Assembly (NCBI GenBank): GCA_013822395.1
Contig: PNKK01000024.1
Coordinates: 1 to 34,551, forward strand
Reading direction: 5' to 3'
From: Anaerolinea sp.
GTDB lineage: Bacteria; Chloroflexota; Limnocylindria; Limnocylindrales; CSP1-4
DNA length: 34,551 nucleotides
Below, in pieces: positions 1-8,516 of this stretch. Position 1 is the first letter of the stretch. Each line of letters begins with the position of its first letter. A program made the position numbers and the translations under genes. The notes under the pieces were generated by a model. That model saw nothing but the letters and a program-made list of their open reading frames with translations. It did no database searches and was not told the DNA's origin.

Positions 1-2
1 CG

Positions 3-101
3 GCCGATGTCGCCACGGCGGATGTCACCGTTCGTGCCGTCGAGACCGCCGAGGCGGGCGAGGACGACTCGGAGTCGGCGGCGAAGCCCCGCGAGGGCTG
101 A
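3..101 (+). CDS. C-terminal end of an upstream gene (partial)
   Basis: An open frame enters from the left edge and stops at TGA 99-101. The 32 visible residues end in an acidic then basic tail (EAGEDDSESAAKPREG), typical of a disordered C-terminus. No domain can be recognised from this fragment. It is the likely left neighbour because the next gene starts 26 nt later behind its own promoter box. Confidence 0.45.
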   Translation, partial: ADVATADVTVRAVETAEAGEDDSESAAKPREG

Positions 102-115
102 TGCCCGGGGCCGGA

Positions 116-121
116 TATCCT
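116..121 (+). promoter_or_regulatory. -10 box TATCCT of a leaderless promoter
   Basis: TATCCT ends 6 nt before ATG 128. The same TAnnnT box with 5-8 nt spacing precedes several other starts in this window (598, 10125, 23747, and 32812 on the minus strand), so it supports ATG 128 as both transcription and translation start. No convincing -35 is seen. Confidence 0.45.
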
Positions 122-127
122 TCCGCC

Positions 128-600
128 ATGCCCGACCGTCTCCCGTCGCCCGGCCCGTCCTTCCTGCGCGAGCAGGAGCTGCGAATCGGCGACCGCGTCC
201 TCCATGCGGGGATGGGCGTCCCACCACCGGACCGGACGACTGGTGGCTCACGGTTCTGTGGATCCGGGACGAGGAGGGAATCGTCTCGTTCCGGGACGTT
301 GCCGCGGCGGCCGGGCCGCCCCCGGATCCGCCACTTGTCCGTCTGGGGCCGGCGCTCTCCGGCGGCCTGTCCGGCCTGATCCTCGAGGACGCCGGCCGGC
401 TGTCCATCCGCCTCGGACTCGTCGCCCCGCCCGATGAGCCGGACCGCCCGTGGCGATGCCCGATCGCAATTCGTGCGGGATTCCGCTGGGAACCAGCTCG
501 TGCCGCGACGATGCACCCGAACCAGCTCGCGGGCGAGGTCCTGGCCGCGTTCCGCCGCGCGGTGGGGGGTCTTGGAGTGCCCCGTCCCGCCACAGGGTAG
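128..600 (+). pseudogene. hypothetical protein, apparently frameshifted
   Basis: Reading starts at ATG 128 in frame 2, giving 28 residues that begin MPDRLPSPGPSFLREQELRI and end at HAG. It then continues naturally in frame 1 (DGRPTTGPDDWWLTVLWIRD onward) to TAG 598-600. One extra G in the GGGG run at 208-211 would join the two halves into a 157-residue protein. As written, frame 2 runs on into low-complexity Arg-rich sequence. The frame-1 part has ordinary protein composition. I do not recognise the family. The break may be a homopolymer assembly error, a real mutation or slippage. Its stop codon is shared with the promoter box of the next gene. Confidence 0.5.
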
Positions 601-603
601 ACT
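598..603 (+). promoter_or_regulatory. -10 box TAGACT of a leaderless promoter
   Basis: TAGACT is followed by 7 nt and then ATG 611, so transcription would begin at or next to the start codon. An identical box with identical spacing lies before the glycosyltransferase at 23760. There is no Shine-Dalgarno sequence at 611. Confidence 0.6.
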
Positions 604-610
604 CTGCGTG

Positions 611-3600
611 ATGCACGACGACGAGCCCAACGGCCCGGCCCGGCCGGACTTCCGCGCCCCGCGCAACTCCGGCATCGGCCGGGGCGATCCTCGTCGCGTG
701 CGACAGGCGGATTCGGGTGCGCCGTCGCCCCGACTCTGGGTTCTCGGGGCCTTCATCGTCCTGGTCCTCCTGTTCGGCGCGGGGCTCCTCGAGTTCTGGA
801 CGGACGCGATCTGGTACCGGAGCGTCGGCTTCGACGGCGTCTTCTGGACGCGGATCGGCGCCGGCGCCGCACTGTTCGTCGGCGTCGCGGCGCTGGCGCT
901 GTCCGTCTTCCTCGGCAACCTCTGGCTGGCCCGCCGCCTCGCGCCGCCACCGGACGGGGTGCCGGGCACCTTCCGCGACCTCTTCGAGCGCCTCGCAGAG
1001 GCCGGTCTCGCCGGTCCCCGCGACCCCCGCGACCCCCGGGACCCGCACGCCGACCAGCCCCGACCGATCCCCGTCGGAGCGGAGGCGATCCCGGACCTGA
1101 CCCCGACCGCGACCGTGGTGCTCGCCGCGCTGTCGATCGGCGGTGCGCTGCTCATCGGTGCCGCCGGGGCAACGGCCTGGCAGACGGTGCTGCTCTGGCT
1201 GAACCGGGTGCCGTTCGATCCATCGAGCGCGTCCGCCGTGGACCCCATCTTCGGCCGGGACATCTCGTGGTTCCTGTTCGACCTCCCGTTTCTCCGCGCG
1301 GTCCAGTCGATCTTCAACGCCCTCGTCGTGGGAGGGCTCATCGTCGCCTTCGGGCGGTACCTGGCCGGTGCGCCCCAGCGCGGGCTGTCGTTTCCGACCT
1401 CGGTGCGGGTTCACCTGGCCGTCCTCGCCGGCCTATACCTCCTGTCGGTCGCGTTCGGCTACCAGCTCGACAAGTTCGAGCTGGTCTACTCGAACCGGGG
1501 CGTCGCGACGGGCGTCAGCTACACGGACCAGAACGCTCAGTTCATCGCCTACGACCTCTTGACGATCCTGTCCGCGTTCGCCGCCGCGTTCCTCGTCGGC
1601 GGGGCGTTCACCCGCTGGACGTGGCCGCTCGGCGCCACCGTCGCGGCGTGGTTTCTCGCGTCGCTCGTGGTCGGCCGCCTCTACCCGGAGGCGGTCCAGC
1701 GTCTGAGCGTCCTGCCGAACCAGTACCAGCGCGAGCAGCCGTACATCGCGAACAACATCGCGATGACTCGCCGGGCCTACAACCTCACCGGTTGGGAGGA
1801 GCGCCAGTACCAGGGCGACAAGGTGCTGAGCCGCGCCCAGATCGAGGCCGAAGCGGCGACCTTCGCGAACGCCCGCCTGTGGGACTACCGGCCGCTCGGC
1901 GACACGCTGGACCAGCTCCAGACCGTCCGGCGCTACTATGACTTCACCGACGTCGACACGGATCGCTACGTCATCAACGGCGAGCCGCGCCAGGTGATGC
2001 TCGCCGCCCGGGAGCTGAACCTCGCGGCCAACGACGCGGCCGTCGGCTGGGTCAACCAGCGGATCATCTACACCCACGGCGTCGGGATCGCGATGGTCCC
2101 GGTCAACGAGGTAACGACGGAGGGCCAGCCGGTCCTCCTCATCAAGAACCTCCCGCCGGTCTCCTCGGGCGGGGCCCCCCCGGTGACGGAGCCGCGGATC
2201 TACTTCGGCGAGGCGCCGTCCGGCTACGTCATCGTCCGGGCGCAGCAGGACGAGTTCGACTATCCCCGCGGCGAGGGTGACGCGGGCGGCGAGACCGGCG
2301 TCCGCACCCGCTGGACGGGCGACACCGGGATCCGCCTGGACACGACGCTGTCGCGCCTGCTCTTCGCGCTTCGGTTCCGCGACCTTGACCTCCTGATCAG
2401 CGACCAGGTCACGTCCGAGAGCGAGCTCCTCATGAATCGCTCGCTCGGCGCGCGTCTCCAGCTCATCGCGCCGTTCCTGTCGTACGACAAAGACCCGTAC
2501 GTCGTGGTCACGGAGGCGGGCCGCCTCGTCTACATCCAGGACGCGTACACGACGAGCGACCGCTTTCCGAACGCCGAGTACATCGACCCCGCCACCGTCG
2601 GCGCGACGGGGATCCAGACCGGTCCCATCAACTACATCCGGAACAGCGTCAAGGTCGTCATGGACGCCTACGACGGCTCGATGACCTTCTACGTCGCCGA
2701 CCCGTCCGACCCGATCATTCGTGCCTACCAGGGCGTCTTCCCCGATCTCTTCCGCCCGCTGGACGAGCTCCCCGACGACCTCCGGGCGCACCTCCGCGTG
2801 CCGGAGGATCTGTTCAACGTCCAGACATCGATGTTCGGGCGGTACCACGTCACGGACCCGGAGACGTTCTTCCGGAACGACGACCGCTGGACGGTGCCCG
2901 CGAGCACGGGGAGCGAGCAGAGCCTCGCGTCGGAGGCCTACTACGTGATCATGCGCATGCCCGGCGAGGCGGATCCGGAGTTCCTGCTCCTCCAGCCGAT
3001 GGTGCCGACGAGCCGGCCGAACATGATCGCCTGGATCGCTGCTCGCAACGACGGAGAGCAGTACGGTGGCGTCCGTGTCTACCGCTTCCCGACCGACACG
3101 TCCGTCTTCGGGCCGGCCCAGATCGAGGCCCGGATCGATCAGGATCCCACGATCAGCGCGCAGATCACGCTCTGGGACCAGTCCGGGAGCACGGTCGTTC
3201 GCGGGAATCTCATCGTGGTGCCGGTCGGGGATACCCTCATCTACCTGCAGCCCGTCTATCTCCAGTCCACGGCCTCGAAGTTCCCGGAGTTCCAACGGAT
3301 CGTCGTCGCGTCACCGACCTCGGTGGTCTGGGGACGGACGCTCGCCGAAGCGCTCGATCTGCTCCTGGAGGGTGGCAGCCCGGGTCCAGGTCCCAGCCCG
3401 ACCCCGGGTTCGCCGACCGGCCCCACCCCCTCGCCTGGCCCGACCCCCGGGACAGAACTTCCGACCGATGTGCCTGGCCTCGTCGCGTACGCCAACGCCC
3501 GCTTTGAGGCGGCCCAGGCGGCCTTGCGGGCCGGCGACTTCGCCGCCTACGGGCGCGAGATCGAGCTGGTCCGCCAGGCGCTCTCCCGTCTCGACGAGCT

Positions 3601-3631
3601 GGCCGGACCTTCGCCGTCACCGGCGCCCTGA
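611..3631 (+). CDS. UPF0182 family membrane protein
   Basis: A 1006-residue protein of the UPF0182 (COG1615) family, widespread in Actinobacteria and Chloroflexi and of unknown biochemical role. After a polar N-terminus of about 40 residues come roughly seven membrane segments in the first third, then a large extracytoplasmic domain with family-typical stretches such as LPNQYQREQPYIANNI. The C-terminus adds a Pro/Gly/Thr/Ser-rich linker (around 3376-3460) and a short helical tail. ATG 611 is chosen over the longer upstream frame because a TAGACT box ends 7 nt before it and upstream codons overlap the previous gene. A DPRDPRDP mini-repeat lies in the first cytoplasmic loop. Family assignment is firm; function is not known. 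Confidence 0.9.
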   Translation: MHDDEPNGPARPDFRAPRNSGIGRGDPRRVRQADSGAPSPRLWVLGAFIVLVLLFGAGLLEFWTDAIWYRSVGFDGVFWTRIGAGAALFVGVAALALSVFLGNLWLARRLAPPPDGVPGTFRDLFERLAEAGLAGPRDPRDPRDPHADQPRPIPVGAEAIPDLTPTATVVLAALSIGGALLIGAAGATAWQTVLLWLNRVPFDPSSASAVDPIFGRDISWFLFDLPFLRAVQSIFNALVVGGLIVAFGRYLAGAPQRGLSFPTSVRVHLAVLAGLYLLSVAFGYQLDKFELVYSNRGVATGVSYTDQNAQFIAYDLLTILSAFAAAFLVGGAFTRWTWPLGATVAAWFLASLVVGRLYPEAVQRLSVLPNQYQREQPYIANNIAMTRRAYNLTGWEERQYQGDKVLSRAQIEAEAATFANARLWDYRPLGDTLDQLQTVRRYYDFTDVDTDRYVINGEPRQVMLAARELNLAANDAAVGWVNQRIIYTHGVGIAMVPVNEVTTEGQPVLLIKNLPPVSSGGAPPVTEPRIYFGEAPSGYVIVRAQQDEFDYPRGEGDAGGETGVRTRWTGDTGIRLDTTLSRLLFALRFRDLDLLISDQVTSESELLMNRSLGARLQLIAPFLSYDKDPYVVVTEAGRLVYIQDAYTTSDRFPNAEYIDPATVGATGIQTGPINYIRNSVKVVMDAYDGSMTFYVADPSDPIIRAYQGVFPDLFRPLDELPDDLRAHLRVPEDLFNVQTSMFGRYHVTDPETFFRNDDRWTVPASTGSEQSLASEAYYVIMRMPGEADPEFLLLQPMVPTSRPNMIAWIAARNDGEQYGGVRVYRFPTDTSVFGPAQIEARIDQDPTISAQITLWDQSGSTVVRGNLIVVPVGDTLIYLQPVYLQSTASKFPEFQRIVVASPTSVVWGRTLAEALDLLLEGGSPGPGPSPTPGSPTGPTPSPGPTPGTELPTDVPGLVAYANARFEAAQAALRAGDFAAYGREIELVRQALSRLDELAGPSPSPAP

Positions 3632-3654
3632 CCGCGGCCAGTCGCGGGACCTCA

Positions 3655-4656
3655 ATGTCGCCGGTCGCCTCGCAGGCCGGGTTGCCTGTCGAGTCGCCAG
3701 CCGGGGCGCTGGCCGCCGCGCTCCTCGCATCGCTGTCGCGGCCGGCCTGGTGGGTCCTGGCCCTCGCGGCCTTCCTCGTTCGTGGCGGTGTCCTCATCGT
3801 CCTCCTGCCAATCGTCCAGCTTCCCACCGCGGCCGGCCTCGCGAACGCCTTCGGCCCGGCCCTCGTCGGCTTCGTCTTCGGCGGACCGTCTGTGTCGTTC
3901 CTCATCGCCGTCGGAACGATCGCGACCGCGACGCTCGCATGGGTCGTAGCCGGCGGGCTCCTGGGCGGCTCGCTCGATCTTGTCCTCGTCCGCGGGGCGG
4001 CCGCGGACGAGGAGATGGAGGACCGTCCGAGGCCTCGGTCCGGGGACGCCGGCCGCGCCTTCGCCGTACGGATCGTCGCGCACATGCCGACCGTGATGGT
4101 GCTCGGGTGGGGCTCGGTCCGGCTTGTCGACGCCGCCTATCAGGAGTTGATTCGGCCGGGTGACCCTGCGCTCCCGGTCGCCGTGCGGGTCGCCCTCCGG
4201 ATTCCCGAGATCGTGGTGGGGCTGGCGGCGGCGTGGACTCTGGGCGAGGCACTCGGTGGTCTCGCGGTGCGCCACCTCGCGTGGGGCGCTTCCCTGCCCG
4301 GGGCGCTGGTCAGGGCGGTTCGCTCGCTCGCTCGACCCTCGGGGGTCGCCACCTTCGTCGTCACGAATGGGGCGCTCGCGTTCGTGATCTTCGCGACGGC
4401 CACCGCCGTCGGAATCGCCTGGAACCACCTGCGGGTGGTGCTCGTCGACGGCGGGACGGGGGCACAGATCAGGGTCGCACTCATCCTGTTCTCGCTGACG
4501 TGGACGGCCGGGCTGTGGTTGCTCTCGCTCGCCGTGGCGTGGCGAGCGACGGCGTGGACGTTCGAGGTCGCCCGGCACCTGCCGGTTCGGATTCCCGGCA
4601 CAGGCACAGGCACCCCACGGGGGGCTTTCCCGGACCGCCACGATCTGGCACCCTGA
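3655..4656 (+). CDS. polytopic membrane protein of unknown function
   Basis: A 333-residue protein with about seven to eight hydrophobic segments, beginning after residue 15 with an Ala/Leu-rich helix. A charged loop (around residues 118-135, with EEMEDRPRPRSGD) separates the first three segments from the rest. It starts 23 nt after the UPF0182 stop, so the two are probably co-transcribed. A weak GGGA precedes ATG 3655. I see no catalytic motif or recognisable family. Codon use matches the neighbours. Confidence 0.7.
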   Translation: MSPVASQAGLPVESPAGALAAALLASLSRPAWWVLALAAFLVRGGVLIVLLPIVQLPTAAGLANAFGPALVGFVFGGPSVSFLIAVGTIATATLAWVVAGGLLGGSLDLVLVRGAAADEEMEDRPRPRSGDAGRAFAVRIVAHMPTVMVLGWGSVRLVDAAYQELIRPGDPALPVAVRVALRIPEIVVGLAAAWTLGEALGGLAVRHLAWGASLPGALVRAVRSLARPSGVATFVVTNGALAFVIFATATAVGIAWNHLRVVLVDGGTGAQIRVALILFSLTWTAGLWLLSLAVAWRATAWTFEVARHLPVRIPGTGTGTPRGAFPDRHDLAP

Positions 4657-4700
4657 GAGCCCGGCCGCGCGGGAAGCCGGGGAGCATCCAGGGAGTGGAG

Positions 4701-5573
4701 ATGTCGGGGTCCGTTCCGTGTCCGAGTTGCGGGCAGCCCGTCCCCCCGGGGAGGCTGGCCTGCCCATCCTGTGGCGTGCTCGTCGCGTCGCTCACGACCA
4801 CGGCCGTTGAGCCCGGCGTACCGGAGACCGCTCCCAGGTTCGAGTCCGAGCCTTCGGCTGCCGTGCAGGCGTCAGAGCCGGAGTCTGCGGCCGCCGCGGC
4901 TGCGGCGGCACCGGAAGCCGAGTCTCTGATCGCGGCCGTGGCCGAGCCCAGCGAGGTGGCGATCGCCGTCGACGGCATCACGTCGGGGGGCATCGTGCCC
5001 GGCTCCTACCTGCCGCCCTCGACGGTGCATCGGCCCGTCCGCGACACGACGGGCGCCGGGCCTGGGACCACGCCCACGGCCATGGTGGCTCCACCAGCGC
5101 CGGCTCCCGGGCCGGTGGCCGCGGCCCGTCCCGTGGCGCCCGGCCGCGCCTCGATCCTCGCCGATCTCCCGTTCGACGCGCCCGATGAGATCGAGGGTTG
5201 GCTCGTCACGCTCGGCGGGGGGATCTCCATCCTCGGCTTCTTCCTCCCATGGCGGTCGACCTTCATGACCGGGATCGACGGGTACTTCGACAGTTGGGGC
5301 CTGGGGGTCGGCCTCCACCTTCCGATCTTCGTGGCCCTCGTCGTGGTAACGGCGCTGGCCGTCCTCCCGAATCGGGTCGCCTCCTGGGCTCGGACGGGCG
5401 TCTGCGGCATGGTTGGTGGCGGGATCCTGTTCGGACTCGTGTGGCTCTATCTCGAGGGCGGTTCGTCGCAGCTTGGGGCACTTCTGGCGGCCGTCGGTGC
5501 CGTGCTCCTGGTCGCCGGCGGCATCATCGCGGTTGCGCCAGGTCGGTCGTCCCACGGACGCGAGGACGCCTGA
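4701..5573 (+). CDS. zinc-ribbon membrane protein
   Basis: A 290-residue protein. The N-terminus carries a zinc ribbon, CPSC then CPSC (Cys7, 10, 21, 24). It is followed by a long Ala/Pro/Glu-rich linker to about residue 165 and then about four membrane segments, the first near ILGFFLPWRSTF. ATG 4701 is preceded by GGGAG 5 nt upstream and places the ribbon at the very N-terminus, so I prefer it to the much longer open frame. The layout (cytosolic ribbon, flexible tether, membrane domain) recurs in the next gene but one. Such proteins are common in Chloroflexi and actinobacteria; function unknown. Confidence 0.75.
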   Translation: MSGSVPCPSCGQPVPPGRLACPSCGVLVASLTTTAVEPGVPETAPRFESEPSAAVQASEPESAAAAAAAAPEAESLIAAVAEPSEVAIAVDGITSGGIVPGSYLPPSTVHRPVRDTTGAGPGTTPTAMVAPPAPAPGPVAAARPVAPGRASILADLPFDAPDEIEGWLVTLGGGISILGFFLPWRSTFMTGIDGYFDSWGLGVGLHLPIFVALVVVTALAVLPNRVASWARTGVCGMVGGGILFGLVWLYLEGGSSQLGALLAAVGAVLLVAGGIIAVAPGRSSHGREDA

Positions 5574-5603
5574 GCGTCACGCCGGCATCCACCAGGGCGT
5601 CCG

Positions 5604-5654
5604 AGCCGTCGCGGGACGGGGGCGTCGCGAAAGCCGTCGCGAGAGCCGTCGCGA
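5604..5654 (+). repeat. short direct repeats AGCCGTCGCGA upstream of a promoter
   Basis: AGCCGTCGCG recurs at 5604, 5632 and 5644 (the last two as adjacent 12-bp units) with a degenerate copy at 5621. The array ends about 20 nt before the TACACT box at 5676, so it could be a binding site for an activator or repressor of the 5748 gene. That role is inference. Confidence 0.45.
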
Positions 5655-5675
5655 GGATGGGGCGGAGGCCCCTGC

Positions 5676-5681
5676 TACACT
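5676..5681 (+). promoter_or_regulatory. -10 box TACACT
   Basis: TACACT fits the TAnnnT pattern seen elsewhere in the window. Transcription would start near 5688, leaving a leader of about 60 nt before ATG 5748. Confidence 0.4.
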
Positions 5682-5747
5682 GCCCGGCGATCCGCGAGGA
5701 CTCGCTCACGGTGATCGCCAAGGTCCACGGAGGCGCCGCCCCGGCGA

Positions 5748-6404
5748 ATGGAACAGATCCTCGGCACGATCGGCGACGCGATCGGATCGGTGCTCGGCAA
5801 CCCGGTCATCCAGTTCGGATTCCAGCTATTCATGATCTACTGGGTGATCCTCTGGCTGGCGACGGCCTACTGGGCGTTCCGCGACCTGCAGATCCGGACG
5901 GAGAACCCGATCGTCCCGTACCTGGCCGCAGCGTTCATCATCGCCTTCACGCCCGTCCTCTTCCCCCTCGCCGTCTTCGCCTACCGGGTCGTGCGACCCC
6001 AGGAGCGGATCGGCGAGATCTACGAGCGCAACCTCGCGGAGGAGGCGATGCTCGCCGAGATCGAGGCGATCCGGCACTGCCCGTCCTGCGACCGGCGGGT
6101 AGATCCCGAGTGGATCATCTGCCCCACCTGCCGGACGCGCCTCAACCGCGTCTGCCCCAACTGCACGAAGCTGGTGGGCCTGGACTGGTCGCTGTGCGCG
6201 TGGTGTGGCAAGGACTTCGAGCGGCTCGAGATCACCGGTACGGCGGCTCCCGTCGTGCGCGTTCCCGCACGCGACGCCCTCCCGGAGCCTGCCGCGCGGC
6301 GGCCCGTGGCGTCCCAGACCAGAACCGCCGTCCGGGCTCCCGGCGCCGTGACCGGCGCCGGGCCCGCTGCAGCGCGGACGACCGACCCGCTCGCCGATTC
6401 TTGA
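5748..6404 (+). CDS. membrane protein with a double zinc ribbon
   Basis: A 218-residue protein. Two membrane helices lie at about residues 20-43 and 53-80. They are followed by a charged linker (PQERIGEIYERNLAEEAM) and a double zinc ribbon with Cys111/114/125/128 and Cys136/139/150/153 in CPSC, CPTC, CPNC and CAWC motifs. The tail is Ala/Pro/Thr-rich. It overlaps the start of the next gene (TTGA), suggesting translational coupling with the CPBP protease. The tandem ribbon could bind nucleic acid or a protein partner at the inner membrane face; no specific role can be assigned. Confidence 0.8.
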   Translation: MEQILGTIGDAIGSVLGNPVIQFGFQLFMIYWVILWLATAYWAFRDLQIRTENPIVPYLAAAFIIAFTPVLFPLAVFAYRVVRPQERIGEIYERNLAEEAMLAEIEAIRHCPSCDRRVDPEWIICPTCRTRLNRVCPNCTKLVGLDWSLCAWCGKDFERLEITGTAAPVVRVPARDALPEPAARRPVASQTRTAVRAPGAVTGAGPAAARTTDPLADS

Positions 6405-7450
6405 CCGACCCGTCGCCGGAGCTCCAGGCAACGCCGGCCGGTTTGTCGACGCCGGCCTCCGCCGCGACATCGGAGCCCCGGGCGACGTCCACGAATCCCG
6501 CCGCCGTGCTGGGCCTGTTCCGGTTCACGATCGACGGCCGGCGTGCGCCAGGGCTGTTCGTCGCCGGGTGGCTCGCGACGGTCGTGGGGGGGAGCGGCGC
6601 ATTCGTCGGGCTGCTCGCCGGCCAGACCGTACCGGGGGCGGTCCTGTTCGTCGGCGGCCTCGCCGTCATGCTCGTCGGGCTCGTGCTCCTCGGCGGTTCC
6701 CAGGCGATCGAGCGCCGCGCCGCTGAGCTCGCCTACGCTGGGCCCTCGCCGATTCTCGTCTTCGCCTCCATCGTTGTCGGGCTCTACCTCGCGGTCGTCG
6801 TCGTCGCGACGCCGCTCCGCCTCCTCGGCGTCCGCCTGGACGGTCCGGGCCTCTCGCTCCTCGGCGTGATCCTCCAGGCGATCGTCGTCGTCGGGATTCT
6901 CCGGGCGCTCGTGGTGGGTCCAGGCGCGCTGTCGTGGGCCGAGATGGGCCTGCGCGGTCCGATGCCCGCGGCGCTTCGCGATCTCGCCTGGGGCATGGTG
7001 CTCGCCGCTCCCATCGTCCTGGTGACGGCCGTGGTCGTCGCGGCGCTCGTCACGATCGTCGGCAGCACGCCCGAGAGCCCGCTCCCGCCCGCCGGCTCGT
7101 CCGTCGGGCTGGCGATCAACCTCCTCGCGGGCGCACTCATCGCGCCGCTGTACGAGGAGCTCCTCTTCCGCGGGTTTGCCACAACCGCCTGGGCACGGGT
7201 TGTGCCGCCGGCGGCTGCCATCGTTCGGACCTCGCTCCTGTTCGCCTTCGCCCACCTCCTGACCCAGAGTGGCGCCTCCTTCTCTGAGGCGCTGGGCATC
7301 GCCCTGGTCGCGGGGGTGGCCCGGCTCCCCGTCGCGTTCGCCCTCGGCTGGGTCTTTCTCCGCCGGCGCTCGCTGTGGGCCGCGGTCGGCCTCCACGCGG
7401 CGTACAACGGGATCCTCATCGTCCTTGCCGAGGCCGCCCTTCGCACGTGA
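6401..7450 (+). CDS. CPBP family intramembrane glutamic endopeptidase
   Basis: A 349-residue polytopic protein with about eight membrane segments. The Abi/CPBP (Rce1-like) signature is complete: EE(x)3R at Glu252-Glu253-Arg257 (YEELLFRGF), His285 in FAFAHLL, and His332/Asn336 in HAAYNG. These residues form the glutamate-based intramembrane active site in the family. TTG 6401 is taken as the start because it overlaps the upstream stop as TTGA; no ATG lies close in frame before the first helix. The first 33 residues are Ala/Pro/Thr-rich. Substrates are unknown; family members act in prenyl-protein or bacteriocin-related processing and in signalling. Confidence 0.85.
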   Translation: MTDPSPELQATPAGLSTPASAATSEPRATSTNPAAVLGLFRFTIDGRRAPGLFVAGWLATVVGGSGAFVGLLAGQTVPGAVLFVGGLAVMLVGLVLLGGSQAIERRAAELAYAGPSPILVFASIVVGLYLAVVVVATPLRLLGVRLDGPGLSLLGVILQAIVVVGILRALVVGPGALSWAEMGLRGPMPAALRDLAWGMVLAAPIVLVTAVVVAALVTIVGSTPESPLPPAGSSVGLAINLLAGALIAPLYEELLFRGFATTAWARVVPPAAAIVRTSLLFAFAHLLTQSGASFSEALGIALVAGVARLPVAFALGWVFLRRRSLWAAVGLHAAYNGILIVLAEAALRT

Positions 7451-7516
7451 GGGCGCGACGGCGCCCAAGGAGTGTGATGCGCGACGATGCCCGAGGAGTG
7501 CGGCGCCACGGCGCCG
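7451..7516 (+). terminator. two GC-rich hairpins after the CPBP gene
   Basis: GGGCGC-gacg-GCGCCC (7451-7466) begins right after the stop codon, and CGGCGCC-ac-GGCGCCG lies at 7501-7516. Neither has a T-run, so these are not classical intrinsic terminators. They may slow polymerase or protect the 3' end. Confidence 0.3.
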
Positions 7517-7579
7517 GCCGGGCCCGTCCCGATGAGCGGCGGTGCATCGGCCGATGACCGTCCGGTGAGCCCTCCCCGG

Positions 7580-7585
7580 TAGGCT
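7580..7585 (+). promoter_or_regulatory. -10 box TAGGCT of the radC transcript
   Basis: TAGGCT ends 5 nt before ATG 7591, which opens a 33-codon ORF ending on the radC start. It matches the TAnnnT leaderless pattern of the window. Confidence 0.45.
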
Positions 7586-7590
7586 GCGCC

Positions 7591-7692
7591 ATGTCCTCGG
7601 GTCCGGATGGCGGGGGGAATCGGCGGGCTTCCGTCGTTCGGACCCCGGGGACGCCTCCCGCCACCGATGAGTCGAACGGAGGCGATCCATGA
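7591..7692 (+). CDS. 33-residue leader ORF overlapping radC
   Basis: ATG 7591 lies 5 nt after a TAGGCT box. The frame runs 33 codons without interruption and stops at TGA 7690-7692, overlapping the radC start as ATGA. The peptide (MSSGPDGGGNRRASVVRTPG onward) resembles no known protein. It may only be a device to carry ribosomes to radC, which also has its own GGAGG at 7678-7682. It could equally be chance open frame in GC-rich DNA. Confidence 0.35.
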   Translation: MSSGPDGGGNRRASVVRTPGTPPATDESNGGDP

Positions 7693-8450
7693 CCCAGGCC
7701 GAGCCCGAGCCCGGCGCCGTCGTTCCGTTCCCGCGCGGTCGGGTTCTCCGCGAGCTGCCCGCGACGGAGCGGCCGCGCGAGCGACTGGAGCTGCGCGGAC
7801 CGAGTGGCCTCACGTCGGCCGAGCTGGTTGGGCTGCTGTGGGGCTCCGGGAGCCGCGGCCGGTCCGCCGTCGACGTTGCGGAGGAGGCGATCGCCCGGTT
7901 TGACGGGCTGACGGGCCTTGCCCGCGCCTCCGGCCTCGAGCTGGAGGCGATCCCCGGTGTAGGCGGCGCGAAGGCGGCCCAGCTCCAGGCCGCGTTCGAG
8001 TTGGGGCGCCGCCTCCTCGCCGACTGGCCGACGGCTCGCTGGGCGGTCCGCTCGCCCCGCGACGTCGCCGACCGGCTGGTCCTTCAGATGGGGCGCCTGG
8101 AGCGCGAGGAGCTGCGGGTCGTGGTCCTGAACACGAAGAACATCGTCCTCCGCGTGACGACGGCCTACCAGGGCAACGTCAGCGCGTCGCTCGTCCGGGT
8201 CGGGGAGCTGTTCCGCGACGCCGTCAGGCTGACGGCTTCCAGCGTGATCCTCGTCCACAACCACCCGAGCGGGGACCCAACGCCCTCGCCGGACGACCTC
8301 CACCTGACCGCCGAGGCGCTCGCCGCGGGCCGGCTCCTCGATATCGCCGTGCTGGACCACCTGGTGATCGGCCACGACGCGTACGTCTCGATGCGCGACC
8401 GGGGGATCGCCTTCGACCGGCCTGGGCTGCCACCGAACGCGGCGGCCTGA
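7689..8450 (+). CDS. radC: RadC family JAB/MPN-domain protein
   Basis: A 253-residue protein of the RadC (UPF0758/YicR) family, historically linked to DNA repair and now treated as a metalloprotease-fold protein of uncertain role. The N-terminal half has the helix-hairpin-helix region (AIPGVGGAKAAQLQAAFELG, about residues 87-106). The C-terminal JAMM zinc site is complete: His190, His192, Ser200 and Asp203 in HNHPSGDPTPSPDD. The start has a good GGAGG 6 nt upstream. Its last 210 bp recur at 10516-10725, downstream of arsR, at about 93 percent identity. Confidence 0.92.
   Translation: MTQAEPEPGAVVPFPRGRVLRELPATERPRERLELRGPSGLTSAELVGLLWGSGSRGRSAVDVAEEAIARFDGLTGLARASGLELEAIPGVGGAKAAQLQAAFELGRRLLADWPTARWAVRSPRDVADRLVLQMGRLEREELRVVVLNTKNIVLRVTTAYQGNVSASLVRVGELFRDAVRLTASSVILVHNHPSGDPTPSPDDLHLTAEALAAGRLLDIAVLDHLVIGHDAYVSMRDRGIAFDRPGLPPNAAA
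8241..8450 (+). repeat. left copy of the duplicated radC 3' end
   Basis: Positions 8241-8450 align without gaps to 10516-10725 (constant offset 2275) with about 14 mismatches by hand count, mostly at third codon positions. Similarity stops abruptly upstream of 8241 and a few bases after the stop codon. Confidence 0.9.
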
Positions 8451-8516
8451 CCGCGTCCAGACCGACGGGCCGCCTGCCGTTCGGCCCTCGCGTTCGGTGC
8501 ATTCGTCACGCCCGAA

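Noticed and set aside
1433..3295. 620-codon open frame on the minus strand inside the UPF0182 gene
   Set aside because: It is a shadow of a strongly coded gene in GC-rich DNA; its translation is Arg/Val/Asp/Gly-biased and matches no family.
7451..7516. Rho-independent terminator after the CPBP gene
   Set aside because: The stems are good but no T-run follows. It is kept only as a low-confidence hairpin pair.
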